A stretch of 41,135 nt of DNA from positions 1 to 41,135 of the forward strand of contig JAUQPZ010000013.1 in NCBI GenBank assembly GCA_030550155.1, in the 5' to 3' direction. Position 1 is the first letter of the stretch, and every line of letters starts with the position of its first letter. This document shows positions 16,988 through 26,377 of this stretch, in pieces. The DNA is from Thermoproteota archaeon (GTDB lineage: Archaea; Thermoproteota; Nitrososphaeria_A; Caldarchaeales; Calditenuaceae). The position numbers were made by a program, and so were the translations under genes. Below the pieces are notes generated by a model, which saw nothing but the letters and a program-made list of their open reading frames with translations, was not told the DNA's origin and ran no database searches.

Positions 16988-17332
16988 ATGTGCGACCAGA
17001 TAAGCTTGGAAGACATGGTTCCAAGTCTCACTCCTGCAGCCGCGGAGATACTTGGCAGGCTGCGTGCAGAGAATAAGGAGCTTCACCTCATAATAGGAGA
17101 TACTGGCTGCTGCGGATATAGCAACGTCTTCCTGACAAGGAATAGACCTGCTGGCGACTATGCCGAGGTCGGGGTGCTTGACGGTGTCAGAGTCTACCTG
17201 AGGCCCCCCATGGATAAGACACTCGACTTGAGCAAGGTCCTGATAGACGTGGTTGAGTCTGTGGCCGATGATTCATTGTCGGTTGAGACAGAGCTTGGCT
17301 ATAGATTCGTCCTGAGAATCAAGATGGGCTAG
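16988..17332 (+). CDS. DUF779/HesB-like small protein
   Basis: LTPAAAEILGRLRAENKELHLIIGDTGCCGYSNVFL resembles the DUF779 GCC motif arrangement. Confidence 0.4.
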   Translation: MCDQISLEDMVPSLTPAAAEILGRLRAENKELHLIIGDTGCCGYSNVFLTRNRPAGDYAEVGVLDGVRVYLRPPMDKTLDLSKVLIDVVESVADDSLSVETELGYRFVLRIKMG

Positions 17333-17766
17333 CAGCTGCGGGGAATATGCTCATCCATCCAGAGGGTCTTATACTCGGTCTTCTTGGGGATAATGCATAG
17401 GAACTCCGCATCCTCCTCGCCATCGTTCAGGTAGCTGTGAGCGGTCCCAGCCGGTACAAGTAGGGCGTCACCCTCCTTCACAACCACTTCCTTCTCGCCC
17501 AGCCTCACCCTATACCGCCCCCTGAGAACATACTGGATGTGCTCTATGTCTGGGTGTATGTGTAAGGGTATGTTTCCGCCAGGCTTTATCCTGAACTTTC
17601 TCAGCTCGAAGTTTGGCGCCCCATCTCTTCTGTCGATTAACCACTGGATGAAGGCTGCTTTTGCTCTCTCCACAGGTTCCTCAGGGACGGAGGCCGAGTT
17701 CTTCACTACGGACACGATGGCTAATGTGTGGGGGAGGTTTATGAGTTTTAGCCAGCTACCGGCCAC
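17329..17766 (-). CDS. Cupin domain protein
   Basis: KPGGNIPLHIHPDIEHIQYVLRGRYRV...GDALLVPAGTAHSY. Confidence 0.9.
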   Translation of the reverse strand: MAGSWLKLINLPHTLAIVSVVKNSASVPEEPVERAKAAFIQWLIDRRDGAPNFELRKFRIKPGGNIPLHIHPDIEHIQYVLRGRYRVRLGEKEVVVKEGDALLVPAGTAHSYLNDGEEDAEFLCIIPKKTEYKTLWMDEHIPRSC

Positions 17767-17817
17767 TCGCCTCGGTGAAGTAAGGTTATACGGTCGGCCC
17801 TCACTATTTCTGTATGG

Positions 17818-18069
17818 ATGTCTCCCCAGGACGCTTTCATCCTATTGGCCTCGATGCTTGCAGGAGCTGTGCTAGTTTTTGCCGGGCTGATGCTACTGTT
17901 CTCTGATAAGAGGAGCGTAGAGGGGGGCGGTGTTATCCTGATAGGGCCGGTGCCCATTGTTTTGAGGGGTAGAGGCTTGCGGATAATTGCCTTGTTAGCG
18001 GCCATATCCTTCGCCGTGGTTCTGCTATTTCTCCTGATAGCGGGGGTGATAGGCGGTGCCGTCCTCTAA
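17818..18069 (+). CDS. DUF131 family membrane protein (copy 1)
   Basis: GGGVILIGPVPIVLRG between TM segments. Confidence 0.75.
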   Translation: MSPQDAFILLASMLAGAVLVFAGLMLLFSDKRSVEGGGVILIGPVPIVLRGRGLRIIALLAAISFAVVLLFLLIAGVIGGAVL

Positions 18070-18328
18070 GACGCCCCTCGGCTTCATTCTGATAGCTTTT
18101 GGACTCATCCTCATCACGGTGCCTCTCTTCATACTCGTCATACTTAATCAACCAAGCCAGACAAGCGCATTTGGAGCAATAATAATAGGCCCAATACCGA
18201 TAATCATCAGCGGAGAGAGTCCATTGATTCCTATAATACTCGTGGGGGCCTTTATAGCCACACTCGCGCTCTTCATCATCCTCGCCCGGAGGGCTCAGCA
18301 ACCCACTCCAGAAGACGTGAGCGGCTAA
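18056..18328 (+). CDS. DUF131 family membrane protein (copy 2)
   Basis: FGAIIIGPIPIIISGE between TM segments; overlaps copy 1. Confidence 0.75.
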   Translation: MPSSKTPLGFILIAFGLILITVPLFILVILNQPSQTSAFGAIIIGPIPIIISGESPLIPIILVGAFIATLALFIILARRAQQPTPEDVSG

Positions 18329-18394
18329 GCTTCATCCGGCCGCCCACTCGCCTTCGAGGCGCCTATAAATAGAGGCGGGCCAAACGTAATCTGG

Positions 18395-18598
18395 TTGAGA
18401 AGCTGCCCCTACTGCGGAGCCACACTGGTCTTCGATAGAATGGAGAAGATCTATACCTGCAATTCCTGCGGTGCCGCTCTAAACCTCCAAGACATCGTGG
18501 AGCATAAGGAGAGGATAAGGGCTGAGAAGGAGAAGATTCAGAGGGAGAAGCGGAAGCACGAGGAGTATCTGGAGTGGTGGCTTTCGAGCAAAAAGTAG
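18395..18598 (+). CDS. Small zinc-ribbon protein with charged helical tail (TTG start)
   Basis: CPYCGATLVFDRMEKIYTCNSCG then KERIRAEKEKIQREKRKHEE. Confidence 0.7.
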   Translation: MRSCPYCGATLVFDRMEKIYTCNSCGAALNLQDIVEHKERIRAEKEKIQREKRKHEEYLEWWLSSKK

Positions 18599-18665
18599 CA
18601 GCTCCACACCCTGTTTTTTAGGCACCTGTGCGCTAAGCTAGATTTATATTTGTCCGAGGGTTAGT

Positions 18666-18719
18666 CCAGCCTCGTGATAGCTGGTGGTTTAGTTTGGCCA
18701 TGCTAGCCATCGACTAGAC
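18666..18719 (+). promoter_or_regulatory. Candidate structured leader upstream of trpD
   Basis: Stem CCAGC/GCTGG (18666-70/18680-84) and bulged stem GTTTAGT..TGGC/GCCA..ACTAGAC (18687-98/18706-19); TATA-like TTTATATTTG about 20-25 nt upstream. Confidence 0.35.
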
Positions 18720-18766
18720 GCATCAGCCCATATTCTCGTCGCGCACGATTCTGCAACCCTTGCGGG

Positions 18767-19846
18767 GTGTTCAGGCCTATGTCTGCCTTGAAGGATGTTT
18801 TAGCGAGGCTTGTCGAGGGGCAGGGACTGAGCTCCTCCGAGGCTGAGGCGGCTCTGAGGGAGATTATGTCTGGGAATTCAAGCCCCGCCCAGATGGCTGC
18901 TTTTCTGACTGCTATGCGGATGAAGGGTGAGACCGAGGAAGAGCTCTACGGGATGGCCCGCCTCATGCGGGAGCTTTGCGTGAAGGTTGAGCTCGGCGAC
19001 TCGAGTCAAGCTATTGACATTGTTGGCACGGGCGGCGACAGAGTCAAGACCATCAATGTTAGCACGATCTCATCCCTAATTGTCGCCTCAGTAGGCGTCA
19101 AGGTTGCGAAGCATGGCAACAGGGCTGCTTCAGGGTTTTGCGGAAGCGCCGACCTCCTTGAGGAGGTGGGGGTCAACATCAATCTAGGCCCTGACGGAGT
19201 TAGGAGGTGTGTGGAGAAGTGTGGATTCGGCTTCATGTTCGCACCTCTTTATCACCCCGCGATGAAGAACGTAGCGCCTGTTAGGCGGGAGCTTGGCTTC
19301 AGGACATTCTTCAACCTACTCGGACCGATGACCAATCCGTCTGGGGTGGGGGTGATGCTTGTGGGCGTCTCGGATAATAGATACTTGTTGAAAGTGGCGA
19401 GAGTTTTTTCGAGGCTGGGGCTGGAGAGATGCCTCATCGTCTGCTCAAGCGACGGCGTTGACGAGATCTCCATACAGGGTATGACGGAGGCTTGCTGGGT
19501 CGAGAGAGGAGAGATACGTGGCTGGAAGATCAGCCCCGGCGACTTCGGGCTGAAGCCCTCTTCCCTGGAGCCAGCTGTAGTCAGGTCGAGAGAGGATGCG
19601 GTTAAGCGTGCCGTGGACATTCTGAGGGGCAGGCTCAGCTCAGAGGACCCAAATATGAGGCTGGTCCTCGTAAACTCTGCCGCCGCACTCTTCCTGTCCG
19701 GGAGATGTGGCAGCTTGAGGGAGGGGGTTGAGGCTGCGCATAGCGCAGTTCTTGAAGGCCGCGTCCTCGAGACTCTTTTCAAGGTTGTGGAGCTGAGTGG
19801 TGGCGAGCTTGAGAGGTGTAGGGCGCTTGTCGGAGGGGGCGCGTGA
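18767..19846 (+). CDS. trpD: Anthranilate phosphoribosyltransferase
   Basis: DIVGTGGDRVKTINVSTISSLIVA...KHGNRAASGFCGSADLLEEVGVN. Start probably ATG 18779. Confidence 0.96.
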   Translation: MFRPMSALKDVLARLVEGQGLSSSEAEAALREIMSGNSSPAQMAAFLTAMRMKGETEEELYGMARLMRELCVKVELGDSSQAIDIVGTGGDRVKTINVSTISSLIVASVGVKVAKHGNRAASGFCGSADLLEEVGVNINLGPDGVRRCVEKCGFGFMFAPLYHPAMKNVAPVRRELGFRTFFNLLGPMTNPSGVGVMLVGVSDNRYLLKVARVFSRLGLERCLIVCSSDGVDEISIQGMTEACWVERGEIRGWKISPGDFGLKPSSLEPAVVRSREDAVKRAVDILRGRLSSEDPNMRLVLVNSAAALFLSGRCGSLREGVEAAHSAVLEGRVLETLFKVVELSGGELERCRALVGGGA

Positions 19847-20618
19847 TTTTTTATTAACTCTCTGTGAGGATGCGAGGCGAAGGGTTTCAGAGGGCTACTA
19901 TAGGATAGAGCGGAAAGAGACCATATTCCACGGAGAGCGGCTAAGCACTTCAATATTAAGGCAGAAGGGGAATGCGGTCATCGCAGAATTTAAGAGGGCC
20001 TCTCCGAGCATGGGGGCCATCGTAGGTGGCGCGAGCCCTCGAGAGTCTGTCCGCGCCATGGAGAGGGGAGGGGCCTGTGGCATCTCGGTGCTTACAGCGA
20101 GAGAGTGGTTCGAGGGGTCGATTGAGGATTTGATTGAGGCTAGAATGGCTTGTAGCCTCCCAATATTGATGAAGGACGTAGTTGTCTCTGAGGAGCAGAT
20201 CGAGGCCGCCCACAGGCTCGGGGCTCAGGCCGTCTTACTCATTCTCCGAGCCTTCAATAGAGGCTATACTCAGGTCTCCCTCGAGAGAGCTATACGCTTG
20301 GCTAGGGACCTCTCGCTCGAGGTCCTGCTGGAGGCCTGTAGCAGAGAAGAGCTTCTGGAGGCTCTGGGCACAGATGCTGACATGGTGGGGGTTAATTCTA
20401 GGGACCTATCCACTCTTCGTGTAGATAAGATGGTTCACGTGAGGGCGGTTGAGGGGCTGGATGTAGGTGGAAGAGTCCTCATAGCGGAGAGCGGAATTGA
20501 TTCTGCCGAGGATATCAGAAGGTTGAGGGGCCTCGGCTATCGAGCATTTCTCATAGGCACCTCTATTATGAAGGGGCCTGATGTGGAGTCTAAGACGAGA
20601 GAGCTGGTGAGGGCCTAA
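19797..20618 (+). CDS. trpC: Indole-3-glycerol phosphate synthase
   Basis: VIAEFKRASPSMG, LIEARMACSLPILMKDVVV, VGVNSRDLSTL, ESGI. The real start is likely near the trpD stop. Confidence 0.95.
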   Translation: MVASLRGVGRLSEGARDFLLTLCEDARRRVSEGYYRIERKETIFHGERLSTSILRQKGNAVIAEFKRASPSMGAIVGGASPRESVRAMERGGACGISVLTAREWFEGSIEDLIEARMACSLPILMKDVVVSEEQIEAAHRLGAQAVLLILRAFNRGYTQVSLERAIRLARDLSLEVLLEACSREELLEALGTDADMVGVNSRDLSTLRVDKMVHVRAVEGLDVGGRVLIAESGIDSAEDIRRLRGLGYRAFLIGTSIMKGPDVESKTRELVRA

Positions 20619-21253
20619 TGCGCGCCCGCGTCAAGATATGCGGGATTAAGAGGGTGGAGGACTTGGAGGCCGCGGTTGCCGAAGGGGCTGATGCCGTGGG
20701 CATGGTTGTCGGTTTTCCCTCGTCCCCCAGGAACCTCAGAATCGACGAGGCAGCAGAGATCAGGCGTAGGGTGCCACTCTTCATCGACGCGGTCCTCGTA
20801 ACCCAGGCAAAAAATATTGAAGAGTTGAGGTGGGCGGTCGAGAAGGTTCAGCCAGACGCTCTCCAGCTCTACGGCCCATTAGCTGTCGGTGTGGCTAAAG
20901 AGGCTGCACCATCCTGCAGAGTAATCAAGCCACTAAAAGCGGGAGACGAGCCCACGGATCTCGAGGTAATGGGTGCCGACGCGGTTCTACTGGATAGCCA
21001 TTCGGCAGGTTTACCCGGAGGCAGCGGGAGGACTCATGACTGGTTTGAGGCGAGGAGGGTGAAAGAGAGGGTGGGTCTCCCCTTAATTCTGGCCGGCGGC
21101 CTGAACCCGACGAACGTCCGTGAAGCTATCAGAGTTGTCAAGCCTTATGCCGTTGATGTTTCCTCGGGTGTGGAGTCGTCTCCCGGTGTGAAGAGCAGGG
21201 AGCTGATTAGAGCGTTCATCTCAGCCGTGGTCGGTGAGGAGATAGATGGTTAG
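20618..21253 (+). CDS. trpF: Phosphoribosylanthranilate isomerase
   Basis: [53 protein letters not shown]. Confidence 0.96.
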   Translation: MRARVKICGIKRVEDLEAAVAEGADAVGMVVGFPSSPRNLRIDEAAEIRRRVPLFIDAVLVTQAKNIEELRWAVEKVQPDALQLYGPLAVGVAKEAAPSCRVIKPLKAGDEPTDLEVMGADAVLLDSHSAGLPGGSGRTHDWFEARRVKERVGLPLILAGGLNPTNVREAIRVVKPYAVDVSSGVESSPGVKSRELIRAFISAVVGEEIDG

Positions 21254-22448
21254 AAGTTATAACCTTCCAGATGAAAGCGGAAGGTTCGGTGTATTCGGCG
21301 GCCGATACGTTCCAGAGACGCTTGTTGAGGCTCTTGCTGAGCTGGAGGAGGCATACAACAGGCTCAAAGCCGACCAGATATTTCAGGGCGAGCTCAACTC
21401 TCTTCTAAAGGACTACGCCGGCAGACCCACACCGCTATACTTTGCTGAAAGGCTTACGGAGAAGCTCGGAGGAGCCAAAATCTATCTGAAGCGAGAAGAC
21501 CTAGCCTTCACCGGCGCACATAAGATAAACAACACGTTGGGTCAAGGCCTGCTGGCGAAGAGGATGGGAAAGAAGAGGCTGGTGGCCGAGACAGGGGCCG
21601 GCCAACACGGAGTCGCGACCGCGACTGTCGCGGCCAGGATGGGTTTTGAATGTACGGTCTACATGGGCTCAGAGGATATGGAGCGTCAGTCCATGAACGT
21701 TTACAGGATGAGGCTGCTCGGAGCTGAGGTGAGAAGGGTCGACTCAGGGTCGAAGACCCTCAAAGACGCGATAAACGAGGCCCTTAGGGACTGGGTAGCA
21801 AACGTGAGGACCACACACTATTTACTAGGCTCTGCGGTAGGCCCCCACCCATACCCCATGATAGTCAGAGACTTCCAGTCCGTGATAGGGAGAGAGATCA
21901 AGGAGCAGATACTTGAGCGCGAAGGCAGGCTCCCAGAACTCATCGTGGCCTGCGTAGGCGGGGGAAGCAACGCAATAGGAACATTCTACCCATTCATAGA
22001 GGACGGAGACGTCAGGCTCGTCGGCGTAGAGGCGGGAGGCGAGGGGTTGGAGACACGGAGACACGCGGCCAGCCTAGTAGGAGGCTCGCCCGGCGTGCTA
22101 CACGGCATGCACTCCTACGTACTTCAAGACGAGAACGGGCAGATAAGACAGACGCATAGCATCTCGGCCGGCCTGGATTATCCGGGGGTCGGTCCGGAGC
22201 ACGCGTATCTCAAGGAGATGGGCAGGGCTGAATACGTAGCTGTGAATGACCATGAAGCGCTGAGAGCGTTCCTTGAGCTGGCTAGGGTGGAGGGGATACT
22301 GCCCGCGCTTGAGCCGGCCCACGCGCTAGCATATGCGATGAGGGTAGCACCAATCATGAATAGGGATGAGATAGTGGTTGTGACGCTCTCGGGGCGAGGA
22401 GACAAAGACCTCGACATTGTGAGGAGAAGTCTTGGTGATCTGGTTTGA
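21246..22448 (+). CDS. trpB: Tryptophan synthase beta chain (TrpB1 type)
   Basis: [50 protein letters not shown]. Confidence 0.97.
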   Translation: MVRSYNLPDESGRFGVFGGRYVPETLVEALAELEEAYNRLKADQIFQGELNSLLKDYAGRPTPLYFAERLTEKLGGAKIYLKREDLAFTGAHKINNTLGQGLLAKRMGKKRLVAETGAGQHGVATATVAARMGFECTVYMGSEDMERQSMNVYRMRLLGAEVRRVDSGSKTLKDAINEALRDWVANVRTTHYLLGSAVGPHPYPMIVRDFQSVIGREIKEQILEREGRLPELIVACVGGGSNAIGTFYPFIEDGDVRLVGVEAGGEGLETRRHAASLVGGSPGVLHGMHSYVLQDENGQIRQTHSISAGLDYPGVGPEHAYLKEMGRAEYVAVNDHEALRAFLELARVEGILPALEPAHALAYAMRVAPIMNRDEIVVVTLSGRGDKDLDIVRRSLGDLV

Positions 22449-23257
22449 GACGCTTGATAGACGCCTTCAGGCGCAACCTAGACTCTGGACACGCCTCGCT
22501 GATAGGCTACTTGACAGCCGGAGACCCCAGACCCGAGTACACTGTGAGATACTCTGAGGCCCTGATAAGAGGAGGTGTAGATGTGCTGGAGCTGGGCGCA
22601 CCGTTCAGTGACCCAGTGGCAGACGGCATCACTATTCAGGCATCTACACAGAGAGCCCTCGAGGCCGGAGTTACGCTGCGCGAAGTCCTCAAGATAGCGT
22701 CCGAAATCAGAAACAAGTATGGGACTCCGATAGTTCTTCTATCCTATCTAAATCCGATATACCGTATGGGCTTCAACATGTTCTTCAAAGAGGCGAGCTC
22801 ACGCGGAGTGGACGGAGTCGTCGTCCCCGACCTCCCCGTCGAGGAGGCGGCCGAGTTTCGGGTCGCGGCACAGGAGGCAAGTGTAGCAACAGTCTTCCTC
22901 GCCTCACCCACGACCTCTGACCGAAGACTCGACACAATACTCAAGGCCTCGTCGGGCTTCGTCTACCTCGTCTCGCTCTTAGGTGTTACGGGCGTTAGGA
23001 GCGAGCTCTCAGCAGAGGCCCTGAGGCTGATAGATAGGGTTAGGGCGCGGAGGGAGAGACCATACATCGCCGTGGGGTTCGGAGTCTCATCCCCGGAGCA
23101 CGTGTCCATGCTGGCCAAGAAGGGAGCGGAGGGCGTTATAGTGGGAAGCGCAATAGTCAAGATAGTTCAGGAAAACCTCTCCGACCCGGAGAGATGCGAG
23201 GCAAGGCTGGAAGAATTCACCCGAAAACTGAAGGAGGCCACACGCTTCAAAGACTAG
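22445..23257 (+). CDS. trpA: Tryptophan synthase alpha chain (TTG start)
   Basis: [45 protein letters not shown]. Confidence 0.96.
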   Translation: MRRLIDAFRRNLDSGHASLIGYLTAGDPRPEYTVRYSEALIRGGVDVLELGAPFSDPVADGITIQASTQRALEAGVTLREVLKIASEIRNKYGTPIVLLSYLNPIYRMGFNMFFKEASSRGVDGVVVPDLPVEEAAEFRVAAQEASVATVFLASPTTSDRRLDTILKASSGFVYLVSLLGVTGVRSELSAEALRLIDRVRARRERPYIAVGFGVSSPEHVSMLAKKGAEGVIVGSAIVKIVQENLSDPERCEARLEEFTRKLKEATRFKD

Positions 23258-23697
23258 GGTATCTGTTCGAGAGGGGTCGGCATCTCCCTCTCGATAAACG
23301 TGATGTGGTATAACTCACTCTTTATCCTCACCATATGCCGCGAAGACTTTGATGGAAGCTTCTTACCCGTGAGTCCGGCCTCAATAACCTTCTCCTTAGT
23401 TACCGGCGGCTTATTATCCCACGGCAGAACCTCGATCTCGGGCCTCCAATAGTCGACGAAATAGACGGGGATGTGAGTCTTACCCAGCCTCTTCATGCAG
23501 TTGTATCTGTGATGCCCGTCCAGAATCACCTTTGTACCCGAATCCACTATTATGGGTCTTTTAAGGCAGCCATCCCGCTTAATCTCGGCAAGCAGCTCCT
23601 CCAGATGTGCGGGGTCAAAATTTTCGTGCTCCCGCAGCTCATCCAGCCTGACGAAAACCGGCTTAAGCTCCAGAAGGTCTTCCTCACCCATCTGCAT
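23254..23697 (-). CDS. ParB-fold protein, free-serine-kinase (SerK)-like
   Basis: GTKVILDGHHRYNCMKRLGKTHIPVYFVDYW and KLPSKSSRHMV resemble archaeal SerK/ParB-like DGHHR and KTTRH motifs. Confidence 0.6.
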   Translation of the reverse strand: MQMGEEDLLELKPVFVRLDELREHENFDPAHLEELLAEIKRDGCLKRPIIVDSGTKVILDGHHRYNCMKRLGKTHIPVYFVDYWRPEIEVLPWDNKPPVTKEKVIEAGLTGKKLPSKSSRHMVRIKSELYHITFIEREMPTPLEQIP

Positions 23698-23708
23698 TCT
23701 GCACGATG

Positions 23709-23729
23709 CATGGTTAAATAAATACCATG
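23709..23729. promoter_or_regulatory. Inverted repeat CATGGT-TAAATAAAT-ACCATG flanking a TATA-like core in a divergent promoter
   Basis: Read directly between the divergent SerK-like gene and the nucleoside hydrolase. Confidence 0.4.
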
Positions 23730-24701
23730 TCCCCGCCTCAACAGATATCTGCCCCCAAATCCTTGGTAGAGTCTGAGATGAGCAAGGTCTTGCTGGACAT
23801 GGACCCTGGAATAGACGACGCTCTCGCCCTACTACTGGCCGTTAGCCTACCCGAGCTGGAGCTGCTTGGGGTGACTACTGTGGCCGGGAACACCGTGGTG
23901 GAGAAGACAAGTGTCAACGCTCGGAGAGTGCTTGAATACGTTGGGCGCGGGGAGGTGCCGGTCTATGCGGGAGCCTCAGGGCCGATGGCTAGACTATTAA
24001 CCACAGCCGAGCATGTCCACGGCCAAGATGGGCTGGGCGAGGCCGGGATACCAGGGCCCATCGACCCTCCACAAGCCGGCGCCCTCCAGTTTTTATCTGA
24101 AACCATCAAGAAAAACCCTCACGAAGTAACGATAGTCGCAACAGGCCCCTTAACCAACCTTGGCCTAGCATTTCTTCTCAACCACCGCCTACCAAGCCTT
24201 GTTAAAGAGATCGTAATCATGGGCGGAGCATACCACCTCACACCCTACGGTCGGGGAAACATAACACCTCTCTCAGAGTTCAACATCTACACAGACCCTG
24301 AGGCTGCGAAAATCGTCTTCGAGTCCACCGCACCATTAACGTGCGTAGGCTTAGACGTCACAACAAATCCCTCAGTCAAAATAGACTCTCAGCGATACAG
24401 GGAGATAAGCCGTCTCGGGGGAAGAAAAGCTGAGCTAGCATCCAAGATCATGAAGTATCAGATAGAGAGGTTTGGAGAGATTGAAGTTCATGACGCCCTC
24501 GCGGTTGCGGCCGCGATGCAGCCAGCCATGTTCCAGATGGTTGAGATGAATGTCCAAGTCCTCACTAACAACGACGCCTCGCGAGGAGCCACGATACCCT
24601 TCAAGCCAAAAGAGGGCGGGCGTGGGAGGGCCAGGATATGCATAGACATCAACTCTGAAGAGTTCATGAGGCTATTTCTCGAGAAAGTCTCCGAGGCCTA
24701 G
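23727..24701 (+). CDS. Inosine/uridine-preferring nucleoside hydrolase; probable start ATG 23778
   Basis: VLLDMDPGIDDALALLLA, GVTTVAGN, NIYTDPEAAKIVFE, HDALAVAAA. Confidence 0.93.
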   Translation: MSPPQQISAPKSLVESEMSKVLLDMDPGIDDALALLLAVSLPELELLGVTTVAGNTVVEKTSVNARRVLEYVGRGEVPVYAGASGPMARLLTTAEHVHGQDGLGEAGIPGPIDPPQAGALQFLSETIKKNPHEVTIVATGPLTNLGLAFLLNHRLPSLVKEIVIMGGAYHLTPYGRGNITPLSEFNIYTDPEAAKIVFESTAPLTCVGLDVTTNPSVKIDSQRYREISRLGGRKAELASKIMKYQIERFGEIEVHDALAVAAAMQPAMFQMVEMNVQVLTNNDASRGATIPFKPKEGGRGRARICIDINSEEFMRLFLEKVSEA

Positions 24702-24756
24702 AGCCCTACGGGCGAGTTCAGAGATATATTCCGGCTCCCTTCAATGTGTCTCAGAC

Positions 24757-25668
24757 ATGAGGCTTCTCAGCCTAGGCTACTTCCTCTCAGTAATTAATGC
24801 CCTTATCTTTTCCCTACCAACCATACTCTATCTGCCCGCCCTGGCGGCCTACCCAGCATCCATTATACTGCGTGGATGGGGGTGGCGCTCTCTTGGAAAA
24901 AGGCTGGGAGCCCTCGGAAACCTCTACCCAGCAATCTGGATACTTGGAGGAGCAACATACGCAGCCATACTGTCGCAGAGTTACGGCCTCATCGAGTATG
25001 GGCTTCTTATAGCACTGGCCACCTGGGCCTCATACTCGGCTATCGAGGCAGCTCTATATCTCAGGACAGCTAGTAAGTTGAAGCTCAGACCTCTCTACTT
25101 CTCGCCGATAAGTCTAGTAGGCGTCAGCACCATAACGTTCGTCTTTTTAATGAGCAGCAGAACCATCCAATTCATGGAACAAGTGAGATACGGGGAGCTG
25201 ACATACCTTGTCTTCGCCTCCTCCGCAACCTTGGCAGCCTCAGCCCTCCTAACAGCCCTGACCACCCTCAGAATAGGGGCCGAGACCCCTACTGGTGAGC
25301 GCGAGGTGGAGGCCCTCCTAGTATCAACGCCCCAGCGCACCACGCCGCGGCGGACAATAAATGAAAACATTACACTACCCATCAAAAGAGAGAAGCCGCC
25401 AAAGACGGCGAGAGCAGCCACAGTTTCCGGACCCCTCATACGCATAGAGGTGATTAGCCGCAGCAATACAGTCGTTTGCTCAAAATGCGGCGCTGGCGCA
25501 CCCATAGGTACGGACAAGTGCCTCGAATGTGGAGAGCCATTTAAGAAGGCGGCAACAGCTCTCCGCTGCCCTGTCTGCAAAGCACCATTCTCCATGGCGA
25601 GAGCCGTCTCACAGCGACACTATGTCTGCGGGCAATGCTTTTCAGACCTAAGAGTGCTACAGAGGTAA
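24757..25668 (+). CDS. Membrane protein with C-terminal double zinc-ribbon
   Basis: N-terminal TM segments; VCSKCGAGAPIGTDKCLECGEPF and LRCPVCKAPFSMARAVSQRHYVCGQCFSDL. Confidence 0.7.
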   Translation: MRLLSLGYFLSVINALIFSLPTILYLPALAAYPASIILRGWGWRSLGKRLGALGNLYPAIWILGGATYAAILSQSYGLIEYGLLIALATWASYSAIEAALYLRTASKLKLRPLYFSPISLVGVSTITFVFLMSSRTIQFMEQVRYGELTYLVFASSATLAASALLTALTTLRIGAETPTGEREVEALLVSTPQRTTPRRTINENITLPIKREKPPKTARAATVSGPLIRIEVISRSNTVVCSKCGAGAPIGTDKCLECGEPFKKAATALRCPVCKAPFSMARAVSQRHYVCGQCFSDLRVLQR

Positions 25669-25730
25669 ATATGGGGCTGAGACGAGTTTCAGAATAAATG
25701 AATAAAACAGCTATTGGGGTTACTTGTTGC

Positions 25731-26282
25731 CTAGCGGATCAGGCTTGTGATAGCAGAAGCTATCGGCTCTGAGAGGAAGGATATACCCTGGCTTATCACG
25801 AATGAGATAGCTAGGAATGTTCCGAAGAGTATCGCCGCCATCGCGACGTTACCGTTTTTGAGCTCCTTCTCTACATCAAACTCCTTCACGTCAACTCCTG
25901 GAATAGTCTCTGCAATCTTGATGAGCCAGCTGTAGACCCGATTCTGAGCCCACACAATCAATATGATGGCTAGGGGCAGGCCTATAAAGAGCTGGATAAT
26001 CCCTCCGATGATGGCTCCTACGTTGAACTGCCCCGGTATCACTGCCTTACTTATCCCAGACACGGCCTGTCCCACAACGTTCCCAACCGCAATCAGTATG
26101 CCCGCAATATAGACGCCGACGGCCACGTTCCTGTTCCTAAGCTCCTCGAACTCGTTGATCTGTTTGGTGGTTCTGTCAAGTATGTTCAGGGCGATGGTTA
26201 TGCTGAATAGCGCGAGAGCAACAGCGAGTACTAGCTGAATCACGGCCACCAAGAGGTCTAGTATCACCATTTCTACAGCCAT
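25731..26282 (-). CDS. DUF350-like membrane protein (two internal repeats)
   Basis: EELRNRNVAVGVYIAGILIAVGNVV and KELKNGNVAMAAILFGTFLAISFVI. Confidence 0.65.
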   Translation of the reverse strand: MAVEMVILDLLVAVIQLVLAVALALFSITIALNILDRTTKQINEFEELRNRNVAVGVYIAGILIAVGNVVGQAVSGISKAVIPGQFNVGAIIGGIIQLFIGLPLAIILIVWAQNRVYSWLIKIAETIPGVDVKEFDVEKELKNGNVAMAAILFGTFLAISFVISQGISFLSEPIASAITSLIR

Positions 26283-26377
26283 ATCATGATAAGTGGGTGT
26301 CTAGCGACCTATATACTTTTTCCTTCCACTGTAACATATAGCTTCATCATAAGCTAATAAGTTAGAATTGAACCAAC

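Noticed and set aside
18684-18720. tRNA-like A-box (TGGTTTAGTTTGG) upstream of trpD
   Set aside because: No B-box (GGTTCRANNCC), no acceptor stem pairing; treated as leader structure instead.
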